Origin: Paenibacillus_AP thailandensis
GTDB taxonomy: Bacteria > Bacillota > Bacilli > Paenibacillales > Paenibacillaceae
DNA length: 64,000 nucleotides
Direction: 5' to 3'
NCBI RefSeq assembly: GCF_042685365.1
Contig: NZ_JBHUMY010000020.1
Location: 1-64,000, forward strand
Part shown: piece after piece, positions 33,209 to 42,078 of the stretch
How the letters are laid out: every line of letters starts with the position of its first letter
Numbering within the stretch: position 1 is the first letter of the stretch
Program-made: the position numbers and the translations under genes
The notes under the pieces: model-generated
The model's input: the letters and a program-made list of their open reading frames with translations, nothing else
Databases searched by the model: none
Told to the model about the DNA's origin: nothing

Positions 33209-34094
33209 GTGCGTGAACCTCCGATGGTTGGAGTAACCGGTTGTCGATCAACCGGGTGGAGCCGAACTTCACGGCGACGGCCAGCAGCAGCGGCGCATTC
33301 GCCTCGTGGACGTTCACGTCCGCCTCGGGTTGTTCGAGGCGCGGATACGTGAGCAGCTCTACATAATCGATGGCCGCTTCGTCCGCTTCGCCTATTTTCG
33401 CTTTTACGAGCTCGGTCAATTCGGCCGGCGTAACGGCCCCTTCGTCCATACGGTCGGCCGCAAGCTGCAGCGCTTGGGACAAGACGACCGCCTGACGGCG
33501 CTGCTCGGGCGTCAAATACACGTTGCGCGAGCTGAGTGCAAGACCGTCCGGCTCCCTTACGGTCGGACAAGGAACGATCTCGACAGGGAAGTTCAGATCC
33601 TCCGTCATTTGTTTAATGACGGCAACCTGTTGCGCATCTTTCATGCCGAAATACGCGCGGTCCGGCTGGACGAGATGGAACAGCTTGCTGACGACCAGCC
33701 CTACGCCGTCAAAATGGCCTGGACGGGACGCGCCGCACAGCCTTTCCGTAACGCCGCTCACCAGCACCTTCGTCAAAGGCCGCTTCGGATACATTTCCTC
33801 CACGCTTGGAAGAAACACCAAGTCGACGCCTTGCTCGCCAGCGATCGCCAAATCCCGCTCCTCGTTGCGGGGATATTTGTCGAAATCTTCGTTTGGGCCG
33901 AATTGCATCGGATTAACGAAAATGCTTACCGCCGTGAAACGGTTGTCGGCTACGGAGCGTCTCATCAAGCTGGCGTGGCCTTCGTGCAAGTATCCCATCG
34001 TCGGCACAAAGCCGATCGTTTCCCCTTCGGCAAGCTCCCGCTTCCATTTCGCCACAGCCGCTTTCAGCTCAGGAATAGTTCTGCACAAAATCAC
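33201..34094 (-). CDS. panC: pantoate-beta-alanine ligase (pantothenate synthetase)
   Basis: ATP-dependent joining of pantoate and beta-alanine, 297 residues. The GTG at 34094 is chosen because AAGGAGG lies about nine bases upstream and the protein then begins MILCRTIPELKAAV. Nucleotidyl-transferase signatures are PTMGYLHEGHASLMRRS (HxGH type) and SSRNVYLTPEQR. The gene starts 26 bases inside panB, so it depends on panB translation. Confidence 0.96.
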   Translation of the reverse strand: MILCRTIPELKAAVAKWKRELAEGETIGFVPTMGYLHEGHASLMRRSVADNRFTAVSIFVNPMQFGPNEDFDKYPRNEERDLAIAGEQGVDLVFLPSVEEMYPKRPLTKVLVSGVTERLCGASRPGHFDGVGLVVSKLFHLVQPDRAYFGMKDAQQVAVIKQMTEDLNFPVEIVPCPTVREPDGLALSSRNVYLTPEQRRQAVVLSQALQLAADRMDEGAVTPAELTELVKAKIGEADEAAIDYVELLTYPRLEQPEADVNVHEANAPLLLAVAVKFGSTRLIDNRLLQPSEVHAHV

Positions 34095-34989
34095 GGCTCG
34101 CCGCCTCCTTCTCGCTTTCATCCTTGGCCTTCGCCTCTCCATCGGAACTGCGGCCGCCGCCGTACAGATGTTCCGTCGTTTCCTGCTTGGCTGCTCCAAA
34201 CACATTGCTTTCGGCCGGAAACGCTTCGGTTTTGACGTCGTGCACATAGCTCTCGATGGCATCTCGTATCGTCGTGCCGATGTCGGCATACGTTTTGACG
34301 AACTTTTTACTAATATAAGGCGAAGAGTATTGCAATATATCGTGATAGACAAGCACTTGTCCGTCGCAGCTTCGTCCCGCGCCGATGCCGATCACCGGAA
34401 TGGACAGCTCCTTCGTGATCGATTCGGCGATCGGTTCGGTTACCATTTCAAGCACGACGGCGAAAGCTCCGGCTTCTTCAAGCGCTTTGGCGTCTTCCAT
34501 CAGCTTGCGCGCTTCCCGCTGCACCTTGTAGCCGCTCAGCTGGTGAACGGACTGCGGCGTTAAGCCGATGTGTCCCATGACCGGTATGCCGGCCTTGACC
34601 AAGGCGGACACCTCGGCGGCGATTTCCGTTCCGCCTTCGAGCTTAAGCGCATGAGCCCCGCCTTCTTGCATGATCCTGGCGGCGTTCCTGAGCGTCGATT
34701 CGCGGCCGATTCCGTACGTCATGAACGGCATATCCGTGACAATAAACGTATGGACCGCTCCCCGGGCAACCGCCCGGGTATGGTAAATCATATCCTCAAG
34801 CGTCACCGGAATGGTCGTGTCGTAGCCGAGCACCACGTTTCCGAGCGAGTCGCCGACGAGAATGATGTCGATTCCCGCTTCCTCGGCCAGCTTCGCCGCC
34901 GGATAGTCGTAGGCGGTCAGCATCGAAATCCGGTTTTTCTCCTGTTTCATCTTTTTCAAATCCGCAATTGTAAGGCGTTTCCTCATCAT
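34069..34989 (-). CDS. panB: 3-methyl-2-oxobutanoate hydroxymethyltransferase
   Basis: First committed pantothenate enzyme, adding a hydroxymethyl group from methylene-THF to ketoisovalerate. In the 306-residue product the Mg ligands lie in VGDSLGNVVLGYDTT, the TDMPFMTY loop and LEGG, and the catalytic Glu in AVVLEMVTEPIA. AAAGGGA precedes the start (ATG 34989 or the adjacent 34986). The C-terminus carries about 30 extra hydrophilic residues (GGGRSSDGEAKAKDESEKEA), probably a disordered tail partly encoding the panC overlap. A structured leader with a terminator stands directly upstream. Confidence 0.96.
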   Translation of the reverse strand: MMRKRLTIADLKKMKQEKNRISMLTAYDYPAAKLAEEAGIDIILVGDSLGNVVLGYDTTIPVTLEDMIYHTRAVARGAVHTFIVTDMPFMTYGIGRESTLRNAARIMQEGGAHALKLEGGTEIAAEVSALVKAGIPVMGHIGLTPQSVHQLSGYKVQREARKLMEDAKALEEAGAFAVVLEMVTEPIAESITKELSIPVIGIGAGRSCDGQVLVYHDILQYSSPYISKKFVKTYADIGTTIRDAIESYVHDVKTEAFPAESNVFGAAKQETTEHLYGGGRSSDGEAKAKDESEKEAASRDFVQNYS

Positions 34990-35270
34990 GCTTCATCCCT
35001 TTCGTCTCATTAGGATAAACACAAAAAAACCTTTTAGCCGCTGCTAAAAGGGTTCCGGTCGTAGAAAAGGAAACGCGCGCGTATAACAAATTCAGGACAT
35101 CTGAAAGCACGGTCCTGCCTATGCGCAATATGGCGGCCATTAGCGCGGTATGCGGCTAACGGGCGCACGTTCGTATTCCTTCTGTCTCGGTCCCTTCGGC
35201 TCAGAGCAGAAAATAAAATGGTCACTTCAAGCCTTGCGGCACAGTGCAGCTCCGTACGGATACCGCCTGT
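34990..35270 (-). ncRNA. structured leader of panBCD with an attenuator-like terminator
   Basis: About 280 bases from the inferred RNA start to panB. A long hairpin is formed by CCGTTAGC and GCTAATGG (8 bp) inside an outer TGCGC/GCGCA pair; further hairpins are GCGG ... CCGC at the 5' end and CAGGAC/GTCCTG (6 bp). The leader ends with an intrinsic terminator (35023-35051), leaving only about 34 bases to the panB start, too few for another promoter. panB must therefore be reached by read-through, as in attenuation. The published pan RNA motif lies upstream of panB in Bacillus and is a candidate identity, but I cannot confirm its bulged-A consensus by eye. Confidence 0.55.
35023..35051 (-). terminator. 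intrinsic terminator just upstream of panB
   Basis: Minus-strand RNA: CCUUUUAGC and GCUAAAAGG form a 9-bp stem around a four-base loop, followed by seven U. Its position inside the panB leader suggests regulated termination. Confidence 0.85.
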
Positions 35271-35276
35271 TGTCTC

Positions 35277-35305
35277 ATCATATCAGAATCCGGCGCGTTC
35301 GTAAA
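35277..35305 (-). promoter_or_regulatory. sigma-A promoter of the panB leader
   Basis: Minus-strand TTTACG (35300-35305) and TATGAT (35277-35282), spacer 17, directly downstream of the birA stop codon. Confidence 0.6.
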
Positions 35306-35310
35306 CGGAT

Positions 35311-36288
35311 TCAAGTGGAAGGCTCGCCCATATCCGCCGAAAAAACGACAGCCCGTTCGCCGCTTGCCTTCTCTACGATAATCGCTCCGCTTGCATCAAG
35401 CCCGACCGGCGTCCCTTCGATCACGCCTTGCGGCGTCAATAACACGGCCGGCTTATGAAGCGATACGGACAGCGCCTCCCAGAGAGGGATGATGGCGTCA
35501 AAGCCGCCGGATTGGTAGACGTTAAATAGCTGCTCCCATTCGAGCATAAAATCGGCAATAATTTGCGTCCGGTCAAACGGCTTGCCGGCGGCGATGCGCA
35601 GCGACGTCGCTTTGTCCGACACTTCCGGCGTGTAGTCGTCTTCCTCCAGATTGGCGCTGATGCCGACTCCGGCAATCACATATCGCAGCCGCTCGTCCTC
35701 GGCCGTCGATTCCAGCAAAATGCCGCTTATTTTCTTCCCTTCGATCTGCAAGTCGTTCGGCCATTTAATCCCGATCGTCAAGCCGGTAACCCGCATCAGG
35801 CTCCGACAAAGCGCAACCGCGGTCAACAAAGTCAGCTGCGGGGCAAAATGAATCGGCACTTGCGGGCGGAGCACCATGCTCATCCATATGCCTTTGCCGT
35901 ACGGCGATATCCACGACCTGCCCATGCGCCCTTTCCCTTGCGTCTGCAGCTCGGCCACGACCAGCGTCCCTTCCGGCGCCCCGTCCTCGGCAAGCTTCCG
36001 GGCTACGTTTTGCGTCGAGTCGACCTCGTCCAGCAAACGCAAAGTCCGGCCGAAGCGCTCCGTGCGCAAACGGTCCGACAGCTCGGCTTCGGAAAGCCTG
36101 TCCGGCTTGAAAACAAGCTTATACCCAAGCTTGCGGGAAGCGTCGAACCGGAAGCCGAGCGATTCCAGCTTGCGAATATGCTTCCAGACGGCGGTACGGC
36201 TGACGTTCAGCTCTTGGCTGATCGTTTCGCCCGATACGTATTCTCCCTCGCGGTTCTCAAACAAATGCAGCAGTTTCTCGCTATTCAT
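35311..36288 (-). CDS. birA: bifunctional biotin-protein ligase / biotin operon repressor
   Basis: A 325-residue BirA. The ATG at 36288 has GGAGGAG seven bases upstream. The N-terminal winged helix (about 1-65; GETISQELNVSRTAVWKHIRKLESLGF) allows DNA binding as biotin repressor; the central ligase domain has STQNVARKLAE, the biotin/ATP loop TQGKGRMGRSWISPYGKGIWMS, and GIKWPNDLQIEGKKISGILLE; a C-terminal SH3-like part ends the protein. It overlaps cca by eight bases, as in the B. subtilis order cca-birA-panB. Confidence 0.95.
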   Translation of the reverse strand: MNSEKLLHLFENREGEYVSGETISQELNVSRTAVWKHIRKLESLGFRFDASRKLGYKLVFKPDRLSEAELSDRLRTERFGRTLRLLDEVDSTQNVARKLAEDGAPEGTLVVAELQTQGKGRMGRSWISPYGKGIWMSMVLRPQVPIHFAPQLTLLTAVALCRSLMRVTGLTIGIKWPNDLQIEGKKISGILLESTAEDERLRYVIAGVGISANLEEDDYTPEVSDKATSLRIAAGKPFDRTQIIADFMLEWEQLFNVYQSGGFDAIIPLWEALSVSLHKPAVLLTPQGVIEGTPVGLDASGAIIVEKASGERAVVFSADMGEPST

Positions 36289-37585
36289 GCGCACACTCCT
36301 CCGCTTTCCAGATGTCGGCTTGGGCCAGCAGCTCTTCTTTGCCGTTCTTGATCCGGCCAAGCGCGGCTTCGATCAGAAGGCGGTTCAACCATTCGCCTGT
36401 CCACGAGCCGGGCCGCCGCTCCAAATGTGCCGCCAGCTCCTTGCCGTTCAGCCGCAATTCCCGAAGCGTCGCAACGGGCATCGAACGGAGGCAATTCTCG
36501 AGCCAATCCGCGGCCCGGGCGTATGGAGCCGCATTAGCGGCGCGGACGATGCGCAGCCAGCTTTCCGCCGCTTCCGTCCCGTGGCGGACAACTAGCTTTA
36601 CCCAAAGTCTCCGCAGCCGTTCGGAGGCCGGATCGGCCGCCTCGTCGAAGCAGCCCGTTCTTTCGGCTTCGCCGGTCATGTCCATATGGAGCCTAATCAT
36701 TAGCGCGATCTCGTCCTTGCGTTTGCCGGCAAAGCGCAGCGCGTCGAGCGTACGCTCGGCTTCTTCCGCTTTGGCGCCGTGCAGCAGCAGCAAGCAGGCC
36801 CACCGGTCGGCCGGCAGCTGCAGCCGGTCCAAAGCGCCGTACGCCCTCCCGGAACGGAAATCCCCGTCTCCTCCGAAGAAACGCGCTTCGAGAGGGTCTT
36901 TCGTATACGAAAGCAGCCCGCTTTCGTTCAATACGGCAATCGCTTCGCCGGGAGAAGCGCCGCCGATCATTTTATCCAGCTCCATCCGGACGCGTTCCAT
37001 CGCGATGTGCCTAAGCAGGCTCCGGCGGCGAAGAAGCGCTTCCCATGTATCCGGCGAGCAGCGGAAGCCGAATTCAGCCATAAACCGCACCGCCCGCAGC
37101 ATGCGGAGCGCATCTTCGTCAAACCTGGCGTCGGCGTCCCCGACGCAGCGTACGATGCCTTCGCGCAAGTCGCGAATCCCGCCGAACGGATCAATGACCG
37201 TGCCGTCGGCCCTAAGCGCGATGGCGTTGATCGTCAAATCCCGCCGCATCAGATCGCCTTCGAGATCGGAGATGAACGACACGCTTTCCGGCTTGCGGTG
37301 GTTCTCGTAAGCCGATTCTTGCCGGTACGTCGTCACTTCGTAAGCGCGGTCTCCCGCAAGAACGGTGACGGTGCCGTGCTGGATTCCCGTCGGCACCGTC
37401 CGTTCGAACAACCGCATCACCTCGTCCGGCTGCGCGCTTGTCGCGATATCTACATCCGTTATCGGTCTTTGAAGCAAAATATCCCTGACGCTGCCGCCTA
37501 CAAAAACGGCCTCGTAGCCGCCTTCGGCCAGCCGTTCCAATATCGGGAGCGCCGCTTTCATTACGTCGGGCATCTCGATCCGCAT
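36281..37585 (-). CDS. cca: CCA-adding tRNA nucleotidyltransferase
   Basis: Adds or repairs the 3' CCA end of tRNAs, 434 residues, class II. The nucleotidyltransferase head has GGSVRDILLQRPITDVDIATSA (catalytic Asp pair) and RRDLTINAIALRADGTVIDPFGG; the nucleotide-selecting neck has EDALRMLRAVRFMAEFGF. AGAAGG lies before the ATG at 37585. The tail region is helical, as expected. It sits between bshA and birA in the conserved cluster. Confidence 0.95.
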   Translation of the reverse strand: MRIEMPDVMKAALPILERLAEGGYEAVFVGGSVRDILLQRPITDVDIATSAQPDEVMRLFERTVPTGIQHGTVTVLAGDRAYEVTTYRQESAYENHRKPESVSFISDLEGDLMRRDLTINAIALRADGTVIDPFGGIRDLREGIVRCVGDADARFDEDALRMLRAVRFMAEFGFRCSPDTWEALLRRRSLLRHIAMERVRMELDKMIGGASPGEAIAVLNESGLLSYTKDPLEARFFGGDGDFRSGRAYGALDRLQLPADRWACLLLLHGAKAEEAERTLDALRFAGKRKDEIALMIRLHMDMTGEAERTGCFDEAADPASERLRRLWVKLVVRHGTEAAESWLRIVRAANAAPYARAADWLENCLRSMPVATLRELRLNGKELAAHLERRPGSWTGEWLNRLLIEAALGRIKNGKEELLAQADIWKAEECAHE

Positions 37586-37627
37586 CGCCCTGCACCTTCT
37601 TTAGATTGTTCGCTGTTCGTTACCGCA

Positions 37628-38797
37628 TCAGCATTCTTGGCAAGCGGCCATCGGCCGCTCCGATTCCATGCCAAGAACCCGGTAATAAATTTGTTCGTAT
37701 TGCGATGTAATGGCATCGCTCGTAAACTCGGAAGTTGCGCGATGCAGGCACGCCTGGCTGAATTGACGATGAAGACGTTCGTCGAGCAGCAGCATCTTCG
37801 CATATTCGGCCATGGCGTCCACGTCGCCGATCGGCGCCAAATACCCCGTTTCCCCGTGCTTCACGAGCTCGGGGATGCCTCCGGCGGTCGAACCGACCGT
37901 AGGGACGCCGCACGCCATCGCTTCGAGGGCTACCAGCCCGAAGCTTTCCTTCTCCGAAGGAAGCAGCAGCACGTCCGCCATCGAGATCACTTGGGCGACG
38001 TCCTCTTGCTTGCCAAGGAAGCATACGCGGTCTTCCAAATTCATTTGCCGGATTTTGCATTGCACCTTCGACAATTCCGGGCCTTCGCCCACAAGAAGCA
38101 GCTTGGACGGAACCGTTTCCGCCACTTTGGCAAAAACGTCGATCACGTCGCAGACCCGTTTAACCGGGCGGTAGTTCGAAATATGCATCAATATTTTTTC
38201 GTGCGGAGCCGCATAATCGTGGCGCATGCCGGATACGTCGCGCGGATAATAAACGCGCTTGTCGATAAAATTGTACATTAAATCGATCGGCTTCGTAATG
38301 TCGAGAAGCTGTCTCGTTTCCCGAATCAAGTCCTTGGATACGGCCGTCACCGCGTCGCTTTGATTAATGGCGAGCCGGATCAAATCTTTAATCGATTCGT
38401 CCTGTGCCAGAACGGTAATATCCGTCCCGTGAAGCGTCGTCACCGTCTTTAGATCCGATCCGACCATTTGTTTCGCCAAAAAAGCGCAAACCGCGTGCGG
38501 CACGGCGTAGTGGACATGCAGCAAATCCAGATTTTGCATTTGCGCCACTTGCGCCATTTTGCTGGCAAGGGACAAATCGTACGGCGGATAACGGAAGACG
38601 TAATAATCGCTTACTTCCACTTCGTGAAAAAAGATGTTTTTATGATAATGCCCTAATCTAAACGGAATGCTGTGCGTAATAAAGTGAATTTCATGTCCCC
38701 GTTCCGCCAGCAGCTTCCCGAGCTCCGTCGCGACGACGCCGGATCCGCCGAGCGATGGGTAACACGTTATTCCGATTTTCAATTTTTGATCGAACAT
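37628..38797 (-). CDS. bshA: N-acetyl-alpha-D-glucosaminyl L-malate synthase BshA
   Basis: GT4 glycosyltransferase joining GlcNAc to malate, the first step of bacillithiol synthesis. The 389 residues begin with the BshA-specific ITCYPSLGGSGVVATELGK; other motifs are HVHYAVPHAVCAFLAKQM, TTLHGTDITVLAQD and the UDP-sugar site LLPSEKESFGLVALEAMACGVPTVGS. Order bshB1-bshA-cca is that of B. subtilis. bshB1 is about 180 bases upstream on the same strand. Confidence 0.95.
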   Translation of the reverse strand: MFDQKLKIGITCYPSLGGSGVVATELGKLLAERGHEIHFITHSIPFRLGHYHKNIFFHEVEVSDYYVFRYPPYDLSLASKMAQVAQMQNLDLLHVHYAVPHAVCAFLAKQMVGSDLKTVTTLHGTDITVLAQDESIKDLIRLAINQSDAVTAVSKDLIRETRQLLDITKPIDLMYNFIDKRVYYPRDVSGMRHDYAAPHEKILMHISNYRPVKRVCDVIDVFAKVAETVPSKLLLVGEGPELSKVQCKIRQMNLEDRVCFLGKQEDVAQVISMADVLLLPSEKESFGLVALEAMACGVPTVGSTAGGIPELVKHGETGYLAPIGDVDAMAEYAKMLLLDERLHRQFSQACLHRATSEFTSDAITSQYEQIYYRVLGMESERPMAACQEC

Positions 38798-38975
38798 TCG
38801 GGACCAGCCCCCTTCTGTCAGCCATCAGTTAATAGTATTCCAAGAACGGCTGTACACATTTGCCTGCGCCGGAAAAAACATTCACGTTAAGCGGAGACGA
38901 TTCCGTCCGTATCGGAGGACAGACCGTTTCGCTTGAAAGGTTTAGCCGTATATAGAACGGTATGCGAATCTAATT

Positions 38976-39665
38976 TTATTTTGCAAAAAAATCGACCGTA
39001 TGCGGCCGTTTGATGGCGAAGCCTTCCGCGAAGGCGTACGAGTGCGATTGGCCGAGCAGCATGTCGCGCGCCTCTACCCGCTCCACGTAACGGTCCGTCA
39101 AAGGCGTAGCCACCTGGTCCGCGCCGTTCATCATAAACTGGGAACGATAGCATAGAAGCGCTTGCCGCTTCGTTTCATAATGCTCCGATACGTCCACGAC
39201 AAGCGAAACGTCCGCGGCATCGTTGATGTAATAATAGATAAGCTGCCGGACCGTCACAGGCTCAAGCTCCGGCATGTAGCGGCGCAGTTTGGCGTTGAAC
39301 ACCGCTTCCTCCACCAGCTTGCTGCAAGCGATATGATCCGGGTGGCGGTCAACCCAATACGGCGCGAAAACGACTTTGGGCCGGGAACGTCTGATTTCGG
39401 CAACAACGGCGTCGATCTGTTCTTTGGTAGAGGCAATGCCGCGGTCGGGCAGACGCAAATTGGTGCGGGAAGACAAACCGAGCACCGCAGACGCTAAGGC
39501 AGCCTCCTGCTGCCTTAATTCCACGGTGCCGTTGGATGACATTTCTGCCAAAGTCAAATCGCATACGCCCACCCGAAGTCCCGCTGCCGTATGCTTCGCT
39601 ATCGTTCCGCCCATTCCGATCTCGGCATCGTCCGCATGTGCGCCAAATACGAGAATGTCCAGCAT
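38976..39665 (-). CDS. bshB1: bacillithiol biosynthesis deacetylase BshB1
   Basis: Zinc deacetylase (LmbE/PIG-L family), 229 residues, removing acetate from GlcNAc-malate. The zinc motif is GAHADDAEIGMGGT at residues 8-21 and the second ligand region is WVDRHPDHIACSKLV. It starts five bases after the mgsA stop, forming mgsA-bshB1. Together with bshA it supplies the first two bacillithiol steps; bshC is not in the window. Confidence 0.94.
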   Translation of the reverse strand: MLDILVFGAHADDAEIGMGGTIAKHTAAGLRVGVCDLTLAEMSSNGTVELRQQEAALASAVLGLSSRTNLRLPDRGIASTKEQIDAVVAEIRRSRPKVVFAPYWVDRHPDHIACSKLVEEAVFNAKLRRYMPELEPVTVRQLIYYYINDAADVSLVVDVSEHYETKRQALLCYRSQFMMNGADQVATPLTDRYVERVEARDMLLGQSHSYAFAEGFAIKRPHTVDFFAK

Positions 39666-39670
39666 GGCGG

Positions 39671-40096
39671 TTATACCGTTCCCTCCGGTTTGTATTTATG
39701 AACGAGCTCGCGCCAGGCGAAATCGCCGCGCTCCAGCGATTTGACCAGCAGCTCGGCCGTCGCGATATTGGTCGCAACCGGAATGCCCTGAACGTCGCAC
39801 AGCCGAAGAAGCGCCGTAATATCCGGTTCGTGAGGCTGCGCCATAAGCGGATCGCGCAAAAAGATAATCAAATCCATTTCGTTTTGCGCCACGAGCGCGC
39901 CGATTTGCTGGTCCCCGCCGAGCGGCCCGGACATAAACCGGTGGATGTTCAGCTTCGTTTGCTCCATAATGCGAAAACCGGTCGTGCCGGTCGAATACAG
40001 CGTATGCGGCACAAATACGTGCTCATAGGCCGTCACAAAGTTAACCATCTCGTCTTTTTTTCGGTCATGCGCAATAAATGCGATTTTCAAGCCCAT
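39671..40096 (-). CDS. mgsA: methylglyoxal synthase
   Basis: Converts dihydroxyacetone phosphate to methylglyoxal. The 141-residue protein has IAFIAHDRKKDEM at the N-terminus (phosphate and catalytic residues), STGTTG, MSGPLGGDQQIGA and the catalytic Asp in IIFLRDPL. Placement beside bacillithiol genes is conserved in Bacillus and makes sense, because bacillithiol takes part in methylglyoxal detoxification. dapB is 16 bases upstream. Confidence 0.96.
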   Translation of the reverse strand: MGLKIAFIAHDRKKDEMVNFVTAYEHVFVPHTLYSTGTTGFRIMEQTKLNIHRFMSGPLGGDQQIGALVAQNEMDLIIFLRDPLMAQPHEPDITALLRLCDVQGIPVATNIATAELLVKSLERGDFAWRELVHKYKPEGTV

Positions 40097-40112
40097 CGTT
40101 GTTTCCTCCCCG

Positions 40113-40916
40113 TTAGTCCATCACATGTTCAAACCCGTATATAAGTCCGGTATAGGTCATGACCTTCTTCACCGCAATGTTGACGCCCGGCATGTAGCCC
40201 GCGCGTTCGTAAGAATCGTGGCGAATTTTCAACGTTTGGCCATAACCGCCGAATATCACTTCCTGCTGCGCGAATACGCCTGGCAAACGAACGCTATGTA
40301 TGCGGAAGCCGTTGTAATAGCCGCCCCGCGCTCCTTCGATCGTCTCCTCTTCCTTCGGATTGCCTTGGCGGAGTTCTTGCCTTACTTGCGAAATAAGCTC
40401 CGCCGTTTTGATCGAAGTGCCGGAAGGCGCATCCAGCTTCTGATCGCCGTGATACTCGATAATTTCGACATGCGGCATATATTTCGAAGCTTCCGCCGCG
40501 AATTTCATCATCAAAATCGCGCCGATCGAAAAATTCGGGGCGACAAGCGCGCCAAGCTCTTTGTCCTTGCACAGCTTGTCCAATTCATCCATCTGCTCCG
40601 GCGTTAGTCCCGTCGTGCCGATAATCGGCCGAACGCCGTAGCGGATAGCGGTGCTTGCATTATGATAGGCGGCCGCCGGCACGGTGAAATCGACCATGAC
40701 GTCGGCCCCGGACCCTTCCAGCGCTTCTTCGATCGTGCCGGAGACGGTTACTCCCGTGGCCGGTTTGCCCACAAGGCTCCCCGCGTCCGCTCCGGCTGCC
40801 GAAGGAGAGACGGCAGCGGCAAGCTGCAGCGTCTCGTCCTCCAGCACCATTTTCACGACTTCCCGTCCCATGCGTCCGCCGGCTCCGATTACTGCTACTT
40901 TTATGAGTGAAGACAT
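40113..40916 (-). CDS. dapB: 4-hydroxy-tetrahydrodipicolinate reductase
   Basis: NAD(P)H-dependent enzyme of lysine/diaminopimelate synthesis, also required for spore dipicolinate. The 267 residues include the nucleotide-binding AVIGAGGRMGREVVKMV (residues 8-24) and the catalytic/substrate region EIIEYHGDQKLDAPSGTSIKTAE. The length is normal. It lies in the ypjD-TPR-dapB-mgsA-bshB1 run on the minus strand. Confidence 0.96.
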   Translation of the reverse strand: MSSLIKVAVIGAGGRMGREVVKMVLEDETLQLAAAVSPSAAGADAGSLVGKPATGVTVSGTIEEALEGSGADVMVDFTVPAAAYHNASTAIRYGVRPIIGTTGLTPEQMDELDKLCKDKELGALVAPNFSIGAILMMKFAAEASKYMPHVEIIEYHGDQKLDAPSGTSIKTAELISQVRQELRQGNPKEEETIEGARGGYYNGFRIHSVRLPGVFAQQEVIFGGYGQTLKIRHDSYERAGYMPGVNIAVKKVMTYTGLIYGFEHVMD

Positions 40917-40950
40917 TATAAGCGATCCTTTCTTCCTTCATTGAAGGTTA

Positions 40951-41469
40951 TTATATGGGGTTATTAGCAAGACGCTGCTTGCGCAACAATTCCGCGTACA
41001 GCCGCCTGGCCGCAAAATGGTTATGGTCCAGCCTTACGGCTTCCCTTGCGCAGCTGACGGCGTCGTGTAACCGCCCCAGCTCGCGGTAAGAAAGCGCCAG
41101 CTTGTAATGGGCTTCAAAGTTAAGCGGATCTTGCCGCGCGGCTTGCTCGAGCAGCGGTATCGCTTCTTCCGGTTTGGAAGGCTGTTGATCAAGCAGCCGG
41201 TCCGCTTCCAGCACAAGCAGTTGGGCTTCTACGATTTGCAAATAATATTCGTATTCCGGATTCCCGGGCTCAAGCAGAACGGCTTGCCGCGCGCATTCGC
41301 CGGCTCTCTGCCACTTGCCGCTGCGAGCGCAAGAAATCGCGCATTTGTGATAGTAGCTTGCGTTCTCTGGTTCAGCTGCAATAGCTTGCTCAAACCAATA
41401 GATCGCCTGCTCGAAATCGGCATTCCATATATAGTTGTAAGCTTTTTTTATGCAGCTTTCCCCGTCCAT
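40951..41469 (-). CDS. tetratricopeptide-repeat protein
   Basis: A 172-residue protein starting at ATG 41469, with AAGGAGGG about nine bases upstream. It consists almost entirely of TPRs: KAYNYIWNADFEQAIYWFEQAIAAEPENASYYHK, CARSGKWQRAGECARQAVLLEPGNPEYEYY, and LEQAARQDPLNFEAHYKLALSYRELGRLHDAVSCAREAVRLD. There is no signal or TM segment. It is inserted between ypjD and dapB, neighbours in B. subtilis, so it is an addition to the conserved cluster. A scaffold role is likely; its partner is unknown. Confidence 0.82.
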   Translation of the reverse strand: MDGESCIKKAYNYIWNADFEQAIYWFEQAIAAEPENASYYHKCAISCARSGKWQRAGECARQAVLLEPGNPEYEYYLQIVEAQLLVLEADRLLDQQPSKPEEAIPLLEQAARQDPLNFEAHYKLALSYRELGRLHDAVSCAREAVRLDHNHFAARRLYAELLRKQRLANNPI

Positions 41470-41523
41470 ACGCCCACCCTCCTTGTACACAGGCTGATGG
41501 TACAGCATATGACGGGTACGGCA

Positions 41524-41859
41524 TTACGGTTCGAGATTTTTTCTCGTCCAGCGGTTCGCGTCCCGGGTGTTGAACTTGTGCATCACTTTATCGTGCGCCT
41601 CCGTCAGATCGATCCCAAGCGAATTGGCGAAGCAGGACAGCAGGAACAAGATGTCGCCAAGCTCCATCTCGACGGAGTTCTCCGCTTCGTCGGGCTTCTT
41701 CGGCTTCTCGCCGTAATAATGATTGATTTCCCGGGCAAGCTCTCCGACTTCCTCGCTCATGCGGGCCATCAAGGCAAGCGGGCTAAAGTACCCTTCCTTA
41801 AATTGCGAAATATAATCGTCCACTTCTTTTTGTATGTCTCTAAGCGTCTTATCCCCCAT
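41524..41859 (-). CDS. ypjD: MazG-like nucleotide pyrophosphohydrolase (YpjD)
   Basis: An all-alpha NTP pyrophosphatase of 111 residues. The metal-binding helix pair EEVGELAREINHYYGEKP and ENSVEMELGDILFLLSCFANSLG contains the EExxE and ExxxD patterns typical of the MazG/dUTPase-like fold. B. subtilis YpjD occupies the same position ahead of dapB. It may remove aberrant nucleotides; the preferred substrate is unknown. Confidence 0.88.
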   Translation of the reverse strand: MGDKTLRDIQKEVDDYISQFKEGYFSPLALMARMSEEVGELAREINHYYGEKPKKPDEAENSVEMELGDILFLLSCFANSLGIDLTEAHDKVMHKFNTRDANRWTRKNLEP

Positions 41860-42078
41860 GCACGAACGTCCCTTTCTTTCTTTTGCGTCGAGTTCCGGTC
41901 GATGAACGGCAGCGCAGCCTCCGGGGGCTATCCGCTTTAGCCATTCTATGTAAAAGTCAGTAACAATTCATATGTTATCGCAAAGATGCGCCGAAAACAA
42001 TGTTTTTTCCTCGGGCTGGATACGCTATAACTATGAATCGCGAACCGACCGCATCGCGCCAAAGGAGTGAACCGTTTT

